A DNA stretch of 64,000 nt from Eubacteriales bacterium. GTDB taxonomy: Bacteria; Bacillota; Clostridia; Lachnospirales; Lachnospiraceae. How positions within the stretch are numbered: position 1 is the stretch's first letter; each line of letters begins with the position of its first letter. A program made the translations under genes and the position numbers. The notes beneath the pieces are model-generated. The model did no database searches and had not been told where the DNA came from. It was given only the letters and a program-made list of their open reading frames with translations. The stretch covers positions 22,926 to 86,925 of the forward strand of contig JAUNHC010000021.1 of NCBI GenBank assembly GCA_030524175.1, in the 5' to 3' direction. This document shows, in pieces, positions 1-9,366 of this stretch.

Positions 1-407
1 CTGATCTCTACGTTTTCCTTTTTATCGCGCACCTGGATTTCCATGTATTTCTTCCGCTGCTCCTCACAACCGTAAACAAATGCATTTTCTGTGAGGGGCT
101 GCAGGAAATTAAACGGAACAATTGCATTCTGGGCTTTATCATCAATATCAAAATAAAATTCCAGCGAATTTTTATACCGGATCTTCTGAAGCTGCAGATA
201 GGATTCCACATAATTTAATTCATTTTTCAGGGACACCAGGTTGCCCTGATCATAGCTTGAGTAGTGAATCATTCTTGACAAATAGATAATGGACTGATAC
301 AGATCAAGGCTGCCCCCCTCAAGTGCCATGGAAGCCATTTCATTAAGAGTATTATAAAAAAAGTGATGATCGATCTGCATATCTGTCACTGTATTCTCTA
401 TGTCCAT
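1..407 (-). CDS. Histidine kinase (YesM/LytS type), C-terminus beyond window
   Basis: Partial gene. It starts near 407 and runs off the left edge. The visible reading frame carries a His_kinase (PF06580-type) phosphoacceptor segment, DHHFFYNTLNEMASMAL, beginning about 14 residues in. It then has a helix pair and the start of an ATP-binding N box, PLTENAFVYG. Two in-frame ATGs exist (413 and 407). The GGAGG just upstream is correctly spaced only for 407. No membrane segment or sensor domain precedes the phosphoacceptor histidine, so if 407 is right this is a soluble, sensorless kinase. A partner regulator would lie outside the window. The family call is firm; the signal is unknown. Confidence 0.75.
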   Translation of the reverse strand, partial: MDIENTVTDMQIDHHFFYNTLNEMASMALEGGSLDLYQSIIYLSRMIHYSSYDQGNLVSLKNELNYVESYLQLQKIRYKNSLEFYFDIDDKAQNAIVPFNFLQPLTENAFVYGCEEQRKKYMEIQVRDKKENVEI

Positions 408-421
408 ACGCATTCCTCCGG

Positions 422-478
422 CCCTGGATCCCAGGGAGTGAACAAACGCCGCAACAGGAATCTCATCCTGCTGCGGCG
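422..478 (-). terminator. Hairpins between SHMT-like gene and kinase
   Basis: A strong stem at 447-478 (GCCGCA..CAGGA pairing with TCCTG..TGCGGC) follows the stop of the SHMT-like gene on the minus strand and probably ends its transcript, although the T run after it is poor. A second short perfect palindrome at 422-436 (ccctggatcccaggg) sits directly before the kinase ribosome site and may influence kinase translation. Confidence 0.55.
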
Positions 479-494
479 CTGGTGTCTCTACTGT

Positions 495-1751
495 TTAATC
501 ATCAAATGCTCCCGCCTGATACAGAGGGAATTTTGAAATCAAAGCTTCTGCTCTCTCTTTACATTCTGCCAGATTCTTTTCATCTGTTGGAGCCTGGGCT
601 ACCTGATTCATAATGCTGGCGATTTCTGTGATCTCCGGTTCCTTTAAACCTCTCTGGGTCACAGAGGTCAAACCGATACGTACTCCGCTTGTCACAGAAG
701 GTTTCTCAGGATCAAAAGGAATCATGTTCTTGTTCACTGTGATTCCGACTGCATCCAATGCGTCCTGGAATACTGTGCCTGTGATGCCTTTTCCTCTTAA
801 ATCCACAACCAAAAGATGATTGTCTGTTCCTCCGCTGACAATGCGGAATCCATATTTCGTCAATTCTTCAGCAAGCTTTCTGGCATTTACCACAACCTGC
901 TGCATGATCTGGCGGAACTCCTCAGAAGCCGCATACTTAAAGGACCAGGTCTTGGCTGCCATGGTGTGGAACATCAGAGAGCCAAGGCTTCCGGGAAATG
1001 TACCTTTATCAAGAATCTTGGCATATTTTTCTTTACAGAACACCATACCGCTTCTGGCGCTGCAGAAAGTTTTTGTTGTGGATGAGGTCACAAAATCTGC
1101 ATAAGGGATAGGGCTTGGAATGACTTTGGCTGCCACAAGACCGGCAATATGTGCCATATCCACCATAAAGTATGCTCCCACCTCTTCCGCAATTTTTGCT
1201 ATTCTCTCATAATCAATAAGTCTTGGATATGAGCTGGCTCCTGCAATGATCATCTTGGGTTTCTCTTCTTTTGCCAGTTTATCCAGAGCATCGTAATCTA
1301 TTCTCTCTGTCTCTTTGTCCACTCCGTAGAATACATGGGTGTAAATCTTGCTCACCCAGTTAGCCGGTGAACCATGGGTCAGATGTCCGCCCTGATCAAG
1401 ACGCATGGCAAGAATCTTATCTCCCGGATTTAACACAGAAGCAAACACACTGTAATTAGCTGTAGAGCCTGAATAGGACTGGATATTTACATGCTCTGCC
1501 CCAAAAAGCTCCTTGGCTCTCTCCCATGCCAGCCGTTCCACTTTATCAGCAACCTCTGAACCGGCCTGGAATCTTCTTCCCGGATAGCCCTCCAAAGTCT
1601 TGTTGGTGAATACGCTTCCGCTTAACTCCATAACCTCAAGGGGTGCAGTGCTCTCAGAAGCGATCATTTCAATGTTATGCTCCTGGCGGTGTAATTCCTC
1701 ATCTACCAAAGCTGCAATTTCCGGGTCTGACTGTCTTGTAAATTTTAACAT
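495..1751 (-). CDS. Serine hydroxymethyltransferase-like PLP enzyme (divergent GlyA paralogue)
   Basis: This is a fold-type I PLP enzyme of the SHMT family: 418 residues, colinear with GlyA over its whole length. Retained features include EGYPG (E54), GGHLTHGSP (H123), VDMAHIAGL (D198, H201), the PLP lysine K227 and the substrate-carboxylate arginine R358 in TSGVRIG. Several positions that are near-invariant in true GlyA differ. The tyrosines equivalent to E. coli Y55 and Y65 are T52 and Q62, the TTTHK motif before the lysine is STTK, and the following GPRGG is SARSG. The reaction may therefore be a retro-aldol on another beta-hydroxy or alpha-methyl amino acid rather than folate-dependent serine/glycine exchange (inference). 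GGAGG lies 7 nt before the ATG. The next genes upstream are an alanine/glycine symporter and alanine dehydrogenase. Confidence 0.8.
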   Translation of the reverse strand: MLKFTRQSDPEIAALVDEELHRQEHNIEMIASESTAPLEVMELSGSVFTNKTLEGYPGRRFQAGSEVADKVERLAWERAKELFGAEHVNIQSYSGSTANYSVFASVLNPGDKILAMRLDQGGHLTHGSPANWVSKIYTHVFYGVDKETERIDYDALDKLAKEEKPKMIIAGASSYPRLIDYERIAKIAEEVGAYFMVDMAHIAGLVAAKVIPSPIPYADFVTSSTTKTFCSARSGMVFCKEKYAKILDKGTFPGSLGSLMFHTMAAKTWSFKYAASEEFRQIMQQVVVNARKLAEELTKYGFRIVSGGTDNHLLVVDLRGKGITGTVFQDALDAVGITVNKNMIPFDPEKPSVTSGVRIGLTSVTQRGLKEPEITEIASIMNQVAQAPTDEKNLAECKERAEALISKFPLYQAGAFDD

Positions 1752-1833
1752 AGTATATCCTCCATTTAATTTAATTCTGTATGATCATTGCCGCCTCACT
1801 GGTAGTGTCCGGCAGCTGTCTTTCCGTACTTTT

Positions 1834-3333
1834 CTATTTTTTCCCTGATTCTCTCTTTTTCAAAAGAGCTGCATATTTGTCCCATGCTCCTGTCTCATCC
1901 TTAATGCCGAATTTTGCCGGATCAAACAAGGGGTCCACACCAGCCTTCTTTTGCTTTTCATAATCGCTGAGAATAGCTCTTACCTTCTTGGACAGTATGA
2001 GTATACCGATGATATTCACCCATGCCATCAGTCCAACTCCTAAATCAGCCATGCTCCAGATCGTCTGTCCATCCACAATAACGCCTGAAAAAACTGCAAT
2101 GAGGAAAATCGCACGCATAAGGTAAGTCCCTACAGGTTTTCCCTTGAAAATAAATTTCATATTACTTTCTGCCTGATAGTAATATCCCATGAGACTGGTG
2201 AAAACGAACAATGCGATCATAATAGCAAGAAGCTTGCCGCCCCAGCTTCCAAGAGAATGGTTCACTGCATCCTGGGCCCAGAGAGCACCATATTCACTTG
2301 CCGTATTATTTACTATGTATTCTCCCGTTTTATCCACTACATTGTAGTTTCCTGTCACCATGATGATCATAGTAGATGCGGTACATATAACAATTGTGTC
2401 TATGTATACGGACAATGCCTGGACAAGCCCCTGCTTTGCCGGATGAGAACACTCAGCAGCAGCAGGAACGATAGCCCCTGAGCCCTGTCCTGCCTCATTA
2501 GAATAAACACCGCGCTTTACACCGTGGGAGATTGCAGCACCGATTATTCCGGCAAACATAGAGTTTGCTGCAAAGGCTGAACTCACAATAGAACCAAGCA
2601 CTCCCGGAAGCTCTGTGATATTCATTCCGATGATGACAATTGCCATGACAATATAGATCACACACATAACCGGAGCAAGAAGTTCTGCAACCTGTCCGAT
2701 ACGCTTAATGCCGCCCCATACTACAAATGCGATAGCGATCACACACACTACTCCCACTACCATTTCCGGTGTGTTGAATGCACTCTTAAATGTGGAAGCA
2801 ATCTGATAAATCTGCAGGCCCGGCATCAATGTTCCCGGTCCTAAAACAGCCGCGATCGCAAATAAGAACGCCATCACTTTTGCAACAGGCTTCACTTTCA
2901 GCCCTTTCGTGATAAACAGCTGCGCACCGCCCATGTATTCATTGCCTACCTTATCTTTATATGCCTGTGCCAGAGTACACTCTGCAAAAGAAGACGCTGC
3001 ACCGATAAGGGCAATAAGCCACATCCAGAAAATTGCACCAGGCCCGCCGAAAAAAAGTGCTGTGGCTACACCTGCAATATTTCCCATTCCCACACGGGAA
3101 CCTACCGTAGTAGCAAAAGACTGAAATGCGGAAATTCCTTTTCCGCTTCCCTCACTTTCCTTCTCTGCCTCTGATTTTGCCCGGATGAGCCTGATCATAT
3201 CCTTGAACAGCCGGAATTGTCCTCCTCTTGTCAGAATGGTAAAAAAGATTCCTGCTCCCAGACACAGCACTACCAATGGTGTGCTCCATACATAGTCATT
3301 TATCTGCGTGACAATTTTCACAAAAGTATCCAT
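1834..3333 (-). CDS. Alanine/glycine:sodium symporter (AGCS family)
   Basis: Integral membrane protein of 499 residues with about ten to eleven hydrophobic segments. It belongs to the alanine/glycine:cation symporter family (AlsT/AgcS-like). Typical family stretches are visible: GNIAGVATALFFGGPGAIFWMW, the acidic SNEAGQGSGA motif near the middle, and a C-terminal ADLGVGLMAWVNIIGI segment. It imports small neutral amino acids with Na+. It lies between alanine dehydrogenase and the SHMT-like gene, all on the minus strand with short gaps, so the three probably act together in alanine or glycine use. AAAGGAGG precedes the ATG by 8 nt. The exact substrate cannot be read from sequence. Confidence 0.9.
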   Translation of the reverse strand: MDTFVKIVTQINDYVWSTPLVVLCLGAGIFFTILTRGGQFRLFKDMIRLIRAKSEAEKESEGSGKGISAFQSFATTVGSRVGMGNIAGVATALFFGGPGAIFWMWLIALIGAASSFAECTLAQAYKDKVGNEYMGGAQLFITKGLKVKPVAKVMAFLFAIAAVLGPGTLMPGLQIYQIASTFKSAFNTPEMVVGVVCVIAIAFVVWGGIKRIGQVAELLAPVMCVIYIVMAIVIIGMNITELPGVLGSIVSSAFAANSMFAGIIGAAISHGVKRGVYSNEAGQGSGAIVPAAAECSHPAKQGLVQALSVYIDTIVICTASTMIIMVTGNYNVVDKTGEYIVNNTASEYGALWAQDAVNHSLGSWGGKLLAIMIALFVFTSLMGYYYQAESNMKFIFKGKPVGTYLMRAIFLIAVFSGVIVDGQTIWSMADLGVGLMAWVNIIGILILSKKVRAILSDYEKQKKAGVDPLFDPAKFGIKDETGAWDKYAALLKKRESGKK

Positions 3334-3369
3334 ATATTGCCTCCTTTTCCCTTATATTTTTCTGATTCT

Positions 3370-4485
3370 TTATCCGACCAGTATTTTAGCCTCCGTATAT
3401 GGAAGCCCGAAGCTGTCGGCAAGATTTTTGCACGTAATTTCTCCTGCGTAAGTGTTAATAGAAGAATAGAAAACATCATTCCTGCGGCATGCTTCCTCCA
3501 AACCTGCACGCGCTATCTCAAGGCCATATTTCAGTGTGGCATTGGTAAGGGCAATGGTAGATGTTCTCGGAACAGCTCCCGGCATGTTCCCCACACAATA
3601 ATGCACTACTCCGTCAACCACAAACGTCGGGTCATCGTGATAAGTGACTTTCGTTGTCTCACAGCATCCTCCCTGGTCAACGGCAACATCCACGATCACA
3701 CTTCCCGGACGCATATTTTTCAGATACTCCTTCTTGATTAGCTTCGGCGCCGCTTTGCCCGGTATTAGGACTGCCCCGATCACCAAATCTGCCTTGGAAA
3801 CCGCCGTCTCAATAGCTGCATCCGTACTCATAAGAGTCTGGATCCTTGCCCCGAAAATATCATCAAGATAAGTAAGTCTTGCAAGGTTAATGTCCATCAT
3901 AGTCACATTGGCACCCATTCCAACTGCTATTTTGCAGGCATTTGTCCCTACACTTCCTGCTCCCAGAATCACCACATCCGCCTTGGGTGTGCCTGGAACT
4001 CCAGACAGCAGAACCCCGGAACCCCCGAATGGCTTCTCCAGATATTTTGCGCCTTCCTGGATACTCAGCCTTCCCGCGATCTGACTCATAGGTGCCAGAA
4101 GCGGAATACTTCCGTCTCTCTCGATCAAAGTTTCATAAGCAACTCCCTTTACCCCCGTCTTAAGCATAGCTTCCATGAGAGGCTTATCCGCTGCCAGATG
4201 AAGATAAGTATAAAGAATTAAATCTTTATGGAAATATTGATACTCTTCCTCAAGAGGTTCTTTTACCTTGATGATCATTTCTGCGGTATCCCATACTTCT
4301 TTCGCTGTGTCAAGAATCACAGCGCCTGCCCCATGGTATTCTTCCGTTCGAAATCCTGATCCTGCGCCGGCATCTCTTTGAATATAAACCTGATGACCAG
4401 CGGATACATAACTTTTAACATTGTCAGGGGTCATTCCCACACGGTACTCATTGTTTTTGATTTCCTTGACACATCCTATTTTCAT
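3370..4485 (-). CDS. ald: Alanine dehydrogenase
   Basis: NAD-dependent L-alanine dehydrogenase (L-alanine + NAD+ to pyruvate + ammonia + NADH). At 371 residues it has normal family length. The N-terminal catalytic domain begins MKIGCVKEIKNNEYRVGMTP and contains KVKEPLEEEY and the YLHLAADKPL histidine segment. The Rossmann domain has VILGAGSVGTNACKIA and the acidic DIN that selects NAD. The catalytic DQGG segment (VAVDQGGCCET) and a C-terminal GNMPGAVPRTST are present. It is the first gene of the ald-symporter-SHMT-like group. GGAGG is 10 nt from the ATG. The 239 bp upstream hold only AT-rich promoter sequence and the iolE terminator. Confidence 0.95.
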   Translation of the reverse strand: MKIGCVKEIKNNEYRVGMTPDNVKSYVSAGHQVYIQRDAGAGSGFRTEEYHGAGAVILDTAKEVWDTAEMIIKVKEPLEEEYQYFHKDLILYTYLHLAADKPLMEAMLKTGVKGVAYETLIERDGSIPLLAPMSQIAGRLSIQEGAKYLEKPFGGSGVLLSGVPGTPKADVVILGAGSVGTNACKIAVGMGANVTMMDINLARLTYLDDIFGARIQTLMSTDAAIETAVSKADLVIGAVLIPGKAAPKLIKKEYLKNMRPGSVIVDVAVDQGGCCETTKVTYHDDPTFVVDGVVHYCVGNMPGAVPRTSTIALTNATLKYGLEIARAGLEEACRRNDVFYSSINTYAGEITCKNLADSFGLPYTEAKILVG

Positions 4486-4652
4486 TACTTCTGAGCCTCC
4501 TTTACTTTTAAGATAACATTTACCGTTTTTTTATAAATCTTTTATAATATTTATATTATCTCAAGATTTAATTCTAAAATATATTCCCGATACCGTCATT
4601 TTTTTTACCAATTTTACACTTTTTGCACTAAAGTGCGGCTGCGGAGCAGAAA

Positions 4653-4696
4653 AAAGAGAAGACGCCGCACAAACTTAAGTGCAACGCCTTCTCTTT
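4653..4696 (-). terminator. Rho-independent terminator after iolE
   Basis: A long stem (AAAGAGAAGACGC..GCAC pairing with GTGC..GCCTTCTCTTT) is followed on the minus strand by TTTTTT. It closes the inositol gene group downstream of iolE. Confidence 0.85.
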
Positions 4697-4724
4697 GAAT
4701 ATGTATATCAGAAATAACCATTGA

Positions 4725-5624
4725 TCATAAACCAGTTTTCTCAGCAATAAATTTTCTTGCCTTCACAGCATACTCCAGAGGATTCGCCTTAGCAGGGTCC
4801 TGCTCAGCCTCCACCAGCATGTATCCCTCATATCCCGCCTCATCCAGCACCTGGAATATAGGCTCGAAATCAATGCAGCCGTCTCCCGGAACTGTGAAAG
4901 CCCCCATACGGACACCATCCAGAAAGCTTAAATTATCAGCTTTTACCTTATCTACCACCTCACGGCGGATATCTTTTAAATGAACGTGTTTAATACGGTT
5001 CACATATTTTTTCACCATCTCCAGGAGGTCTGCTCCGCAGTATGCAAAATGTCCTGTGTCAAAAAGAAGGGAGACATATTCCGGATCAGTGCCTGCCATC
5101 ATGCGTTCAACCTCATCCGGGTTCTGGACAACGGTTCCCATATGATGATGGAAGGTAAGTGCAATTCCGTACTCCTCTTTTGCGATTTTCCCAAGCTTGT
5201 TCATGCCCTCACAGAAAACTTTCCATTCTTCCTCATTCATCACATACTTATGTCCAAAAACAGGAGTATCCAGCATTCCCTGTACACTGTGGCTCTGCTC
5301 GGATGCGCCGATCACCTTGGCACCCATAGCTTTCAGGAAAGTAAGCTGTGCACGAAATTCCTTCTCCACCTCTTCAAAAGGCTTTGTGATCAGGAAGGAG
5401 GAAAACCACTGGTTGCAGATTTCAATTCCTCTTAATTCCAGAGCTTTCTTTAATACCTCAGGATCTTTCGGATATTTATTTCCTACTTCGGAACCGGTGA
5501 AACCGGCCAGAGCCATTTCGCTCACACATTGTTCAAAGGTATTTTCTTTTCCCAGATCCGGCAAGTCATCATTGGTCCATGCAATAGGTGCAATTCCTAA
5601 TTTCACTTTTTCTTTGTCAAACAT
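4725..5624 (-). CDS. iolE: Myo-inosose-2 dehydratase
   Basis: IolE converts scyllo-inosose (2-keto-myo-inositol) to 3D-trihydroxycyclohexane-1,2-dione, the second step of inositol breakdown. It is a TIM-barrel sugar isomerase/epimerase fold protein of 299 residues from the chosen start. The N-terminus KLGIAPIAWTNDDLPDLG is characteristic. LTFHHHMGTVVQ, LLFDTGHFAYCG, IKHVHLKDIR and MLVEAEQDP supply the expected metal and substrate ligands. A longer frame reaches 5663, but GAGAGG sits 8 nt before the ATG at 5624 and homology begins there. It lies after the YesN regulator and before a strong terminator, as the last gene of the group. Confidence 0.92.
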   Translation of the reverse strand: MFDKEKVKLGIAPIAWTNDDLPDLGKENTFEQCVSEMALAGFTGSEVGNKYPKDPEVLKKALELRGIEICNQWFSSFLITKPFEEVEKEFRAQLTFLKAMGAKVIGASEQSHSVQGMLDTPVFGHKYVMNEEEWKVFCEGMNKLGKIAKEEYGIALTFHHHMGTVVQNPDEVERMMAGTDPEYVSLLFDTGHFAYCGADLLEMVKKYVNRIKHVHLKDIRREVVDKVKADNLSFLDGVRMGAFTVPGDGCIDFEPIFQVLDEAGYEGYMLVEAEQDPAKANPLEYAVKARKFIAEKTGL

Positions 5625-5810
5625 AATTTTTTCCTCTCTTTTCTGCGGTCTTTTTAAGTTCACCCGGGAGTTTTCAGCCCCCTTGCTTTCTGTAATTACT
5701 ATATCAATTCTTTTGGCCTGCAGATATTAGGAAAATTTTTAGGTTTGTTGTATTCTTTTCCTGGTCTTCCCTGTACTGTGGAATTGTTGTACTATTTTTG
5801 TGTCTTATTT

Positions 5811-7406
5811 TTAGAAAGCGTCCTGAGACTGGTGTTCTTTGCGGTAATCCGCAGGACTGGTACCGTTTAATTTCTTAAATGCCTTTGAAAAATAATGATA
5901 ATCCTGAAAACCAGCTTCTGATGCTACTTCTTTTATTTTATATTTGGAACGCATGAGCAGTTCCTTGGCATATTCCATGCGGTATTCCAACAAATAATTA
6001 GAAAATCCTATTCCCATCTCCTGTTTAAACAAAAAGCTTAAATAAGCAGAATTCACCCCTGCCGCAGCAGCAGCGTCAGAAAGTCCAATGGGATTTTTAA
6101 AATGCTCATGAATATAAATGACTGCAGTTCTCACCACCGTACCCACCCCTTCAGGAATATTGCGGCTGTTCTGTCCAAGCATCTGCACCCCATAGTCCTT
6201 GCAAAGCTCTTTCACCTGTCTCAAGGTCCTGATATGGCGGTAGACCTCCGGTTCCCGTTTGATATGGGCGGCCTGATCCATAGTTTTCAGCCAGTGGATC
6301 ACCTGCCGGCTGTCCGTGTGCTGCTTTTCAAACTCACGGAACACATTTTCCAAGTCTTTATGAAGCTCCTCATTCCTGCGTTTTGCGAAATATTCCTCGA
6401 TGGAATCTGCCAGTGCCCGGGCCTGCACAGGCAGCTCCTGCCCTAATGTCCGTGATGCATCATAATACAGGATCCCGCTTGTGTCATAAAAGCTGTGCTT
6501 CATCATCTCTCTGGCCTGCTGATATGCCTGGCGAATGCCATCCTGTCCCATACAGATGCTGCTCACACAGATCCCAAAGGAACAGGGTTCATCCTTGCAG
6601 CAACGCAGACACGCAGATGCGGCGGCTGTAAGACGCTGCTGCATCACGCTGCTTCTCCTCTCCTGCCCGAAGTCCAAAAAACAGCAGAAAACTCCGCTTC
6701 CCAAATCCACAACCTCTGCCCCTTCCTGTTCCTCTCCCAGGACTTGTTCCAGTTCCTCGTTAATATCTGCCAGAAACCTCTGGGAATACTGTTCTGTTTC
6801 AAGGATTGACCACTGCTCCGTCTGTCCTGTCCACTCCTCCAGGTACATAGTGATAACAGCACTGTTCAGATACCTGCCTGTAATCCCCGCTTTTATCCGC
6901 TCTTCTTCCTTTTCCTCCGGGGTGATCATACCGGAAATAAGCTGATTGAAATAATGATATTTCAGCTTCTGGCTTCCCATTTTCACCAGCTTTTTAACAT
7001 GTTCTTCCTGGCTGCTTTTTTCTTTCAGGCGGTGTATTTGTGCGGAAGCGTTCTGGAGAATATGAGTGAGACTTTCCTCATCCAGAGAATTTTTCAGAAC
7101 ATATTCATTGGCCCCAAGGCGCATAGCTTCCTTTACGTACTCGAAATCATCGTGACAGCTCAGTACAATGATATATATCCCTGGGTCTGTCTGGCGTATC
7201 CTCCGTATCAGCTCAATGCCGTCCATCAAGGGCATGGATACATCCGTTATCACCAGGTCAACAGGCTCCCGGGCAAGAACACGCAAGGCTTCCTCACCGT
7301 CGCGAACATCAGCCGTCAGCTCATAGCCTTCCTTTTCCCATGATGAAAGTGTTTTCAGATAACTTCTGACTAAAAAGTCATCATCTACCAGTAATGTACG
7401 AAACAT
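5811..7406 (-). CDS. Response regulator, YesN/AraC type
   Basis: Response regulator of 531 residues. The N-terminal receiver has acidic D8-D10, phospho-acceptor D55 in DLVITDVSMP and the switch lysine in EYVLKNS. A long central linker follows. The C-terminal AraC-type double helix-turn-helix contains GLSDAAAAAGVNSAYLSFLFKQEMG and IKEVASEAGFQDYHYFSKAFKK. It is encoded 18 bp after its YesM-type kinase partner. It sits inside the inositol locus, between iolG/kinase and iolE, so it probably activates part of that locus (inference). AAGGAG is well spaced from the ATG at 7406. Confidence 0.92.
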   Translation of the reverse strand: MFRTLLVDDDFLVRSYLKTLSSWEKEGYELTADVRDGEEALRVLAREPVDLVITDVSMPLMDGIELIRRIRQTDPGIYIIVLSCHDDFEYVKEAMRLGANEYVLKNSLDEESLTHILQNASAQIHRLKEKSSQEEHVKKLVKMGSQKLKYHYFNQLISGMITPEEKEEERIKAGITGRYLNSAVITMYLEEWTGQTEQWSILETEQYSQRFLADINEELEQVLGEEQEGAEVVDLGSGVFCCFLDFGQERRSSVMQQRLTAAASACLRCCKDEPCSFGICVSSICMGQDGIRQAYQQAREMMKHSFYDTSGILYYDASRTLGQELPVQARALADSIEEYFAKRRNEELHKDLENVFREFEKQHTDSRQVIHWLKTMDQAAHIKREPEVYRHIRTLRQVKELCKDYGVQMLGQNSRNIPEGVGTVVRTAVIYIHEHFKNPIGLSDAAAAAGVNSAYLSFLFKQEMGIGFSNYLLEYRMEYAKELLMRSKYKIKEVASEAGFQDYHYFSKAFKKLNGTSPADYRKEHQSQDAF

Positions 7407-7424
7407 ATCCTACTCCTTTCCTGA

Positions 7425-9131
7425 TCACACATGATTCTCCGGCAGGGATACCGTTGCCGTGGTACCTTCATGGCCGCTTACGTATGCAATCCTTCCCAGC
7501 TCACCATAATACAAGCGAAGCCGATCCCTGATATTGGGAATACCAATAGCACTTAAGCCGCTGGTCTTTTTTGCCTTGCTGTTTAAAAGCCCTTCTATTT
7601 GTTCCTCTGTCATTCCTCTTCCATTGTCAGATACATCAATATACAGCATCCCATCTTTCACAGCAGCCCGGATGGTGATACATCCTTCTTCCTTTTTCAA
7701 GTCAATGCCATGGAGAATAGAATTTTCCACCAGCGGCTGCAGAAGGAGTCTTGGAAGAAGGCAGCTCTCTGCATCCTTCTCCACCTGGTATTTCACCTGA
7801 ATGGTTCCGCCGTAACGGAAACTCTGAAGGTGAAGATAGCATTCCAGGATATGCAGCTCATCGGCCACTGTGATCATGGCCCCCTTTTTGCTGATAGTTG
7901 TCTGAAGCAACTCCACAAAATCTCCGATGAGACCTCCCAGCTCCTTCTCCCCCTTTACCAGTGCCGCAAACTTAATGGAATTCAGTGTATTATACATAAA
8001 GTGGGGTGTGATCTGATATTGAAGAGCCTCAAGTTCTGCATCCTTCTTCTGGTTCTCCTCTGTCAAAAGCCTCTGGATCAGTTCCTCGATCTGGTCCAGC
8101 ATATGGTTAAAGCTATTGGACAGCGTTCCAATTTCATCTTTGCTGATCACCTCTGCACGTACCTCAAGATCCCCGTCAGATACTTTCTCCATAGCTGTTG
8201 TCAGCTTCTTCAAGGGACGGTATACAGTACCGGCTATATACCTTGCCGGAATCAGGGACAGAAGCAAGAAGGAAACTAAAATAAGAATAAGGAATACCTG
8301 CATTTGATTCAGTTCCCGCAGAATTTCCCCTTTGGGAACCGTGAGCAGAACCCCGCATTCCGAAAAAACTCCCTGGCTGAAAATCTGGATATTCCCCGAT
8401 TTTTTCTGTTCAAAGACTCCGCTGCAGGCAGGGATTCCTCCGTCTGTCCCTTCATAAACAGTTCCCGCCCTTGACGAATCAGAAAAGGAGATGATCTCCT
8501 TCTGCTTGTTGACAAGAAGCACCTCTGAAGCCTTATCTCCTTCCAGTCCGTCCAGATAATCGTAATACAGTGTCCGTTCGTTAATATTAGCCAGGAAGTA
8601 AACATTTCTTCCTTCCATCTTCTGAAGAAACGTTACCAGTTTTCCTGAACTATGTACAAAATCCTCCAAAACCACCGGTGTTGCATACTCCCGCTCCAGT
8701 CTCTCCACCTGTTCTGCCACATCCGCCGGAAGTTCTTTCCGGTAAAGCGGATAATCCTCCGATGTCACCGTCACGCCCTCGTCAGCCATGATCATGTAAA
8801 TAGATTCCATTGTATGGTTCCGGCTGCTGTAGGTGTGGAGGATTCCGGCTATCTCTTCCAGGATCGTATCATTTTTCTCCTCTGAATATTTGGCCGCCAA
8901 TTCCCCAAGAGAGGTATCACAGGCAGCATTGGCATTAATAAAATAAATATCTGCCAGTTCCTGATCCATCGACCTCATAAGCTGCTCTGTTCTGCCGTAC
9001 ATATTAGAGGTATAATTATTTTCTATCAAAACAGCCGACCTGAAATAAAATACTAAAGTTATGGCAGAGGCTGTCAGGAGAGTGACGGCGAGGATTGCCA
9101 TAAAAACTTTACTTCGTATACTGCGCAGCAT
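7425..9131 (-). CDS. Sensor histidine kinase, YesM type
   Basis: Membrane sensor kinase of 568 residues. A membrane segment lies at about residues 10-30 and an extracellular sensing region at about 31-275. A second membrane segment follows at about 280-300 (FLILILVSFLLLSLIPA), then a HAMP domain (YRPLKKLTTAMEKVSDGDLEV). The His_kinase domain has H377 in QITPHFMYNTLNSIKFAA. The HATPase domain shows QPLVENSILHG, DNGRGM and GIGIPNIRDRL-like boxes. It pairs with the downstream AraC-type regulator. No ABC permease lies beside it; instead there is a sodium symporter and an orphan sugar-binding lipoprotein, which could pass signals to the extracellular domain (inference). Confidence 0.93.
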   Translation of the reverse strand: MLRSIRSKVFMAILAVTLLTASAITLVFYFRSAVLIENNYTSNMYGRTEQLMRSMDQELADIYFINANAACDTSLGELAAKYSEEKNDTILEEIAGILHTYSSRNHTMESIYMIMADEGVTVTSEDYPLYRKELPADVAEQVERLEREYATPVVLEDFVHSSGKLVTFLQKMEGRNVYFLANINERTLYYDYLDGLEGDKASEVLLVNKQKEIISFSDSSRAGTVYEGTDGGIPACSGVFEQKKSGNIQIFSQGVFSECGVLLTVPKGEILRELNQMQVFLILILVSFLLLSLIPARYIAGTVYRPLKKLTTAMEKVSDGDLEVRAEVISKDEIGTLSNSFNHMLDQIEELIQRLLTEENQKKDAELEALQYQITPHFMYNTLNSIKFAALVKGEKELGGLIGDFVELLQTTISKKGAMITVADELHILECYLHLQSFRYGGTIQVKYQVEKDAESCLLPRLLLQPLVENSILHGIDLKKEEGCITIRAAVKDGMLYIDVSDNGRGMTEEQIEGLLNSKAKKTSGLSAIGIPNIRDRLRLYYGELGRIAYVSGHEGTTATVSLPENHV

Positions 9132-9290
9132 ATTTTTCCCTTTCCGTACTGGTTGACCTGCTGGTCTTTATTATATCATACCAACGCCCGTGTTTGCAAA
9201 AGTTACCAGTGGATTACGGGCTGCAATCGTAAGAATCCGTGTTACTTGTTCACCGGTAATAGCCCACGAAGTGTTTTCATACATAACGAA

Positions 9291-9310
9291 GCAGGGGCTG
9301 CATCCCCTGC
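9291..9310 (-). terminator. Intercistronic hairpin between iolG and kinase
   Basis: A perfect 7-bp G/C-rich stem with a 6-nt loop (GCAGGGG..CCCCTGC) lies in the 235-bp gap after iolG. No T run follows, so it is more likely a transcript-end stabiliser or partial terminator. The rest of the gap shows no gene. Confidence 0.45.
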
Positions 9311-9366
9311 AATCTTTCGATCACTGGCGATGCAGCCTATGATTAATACTCTATTTTTAACTGAGA

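Noticed and set aside
1752-4650. Glycine riboswitch for the SHMT-like/symporter/ald group
   Set aside because: Gaps before these genes are short or AT-rich and lack the conserved glycine-aptamer motifs.
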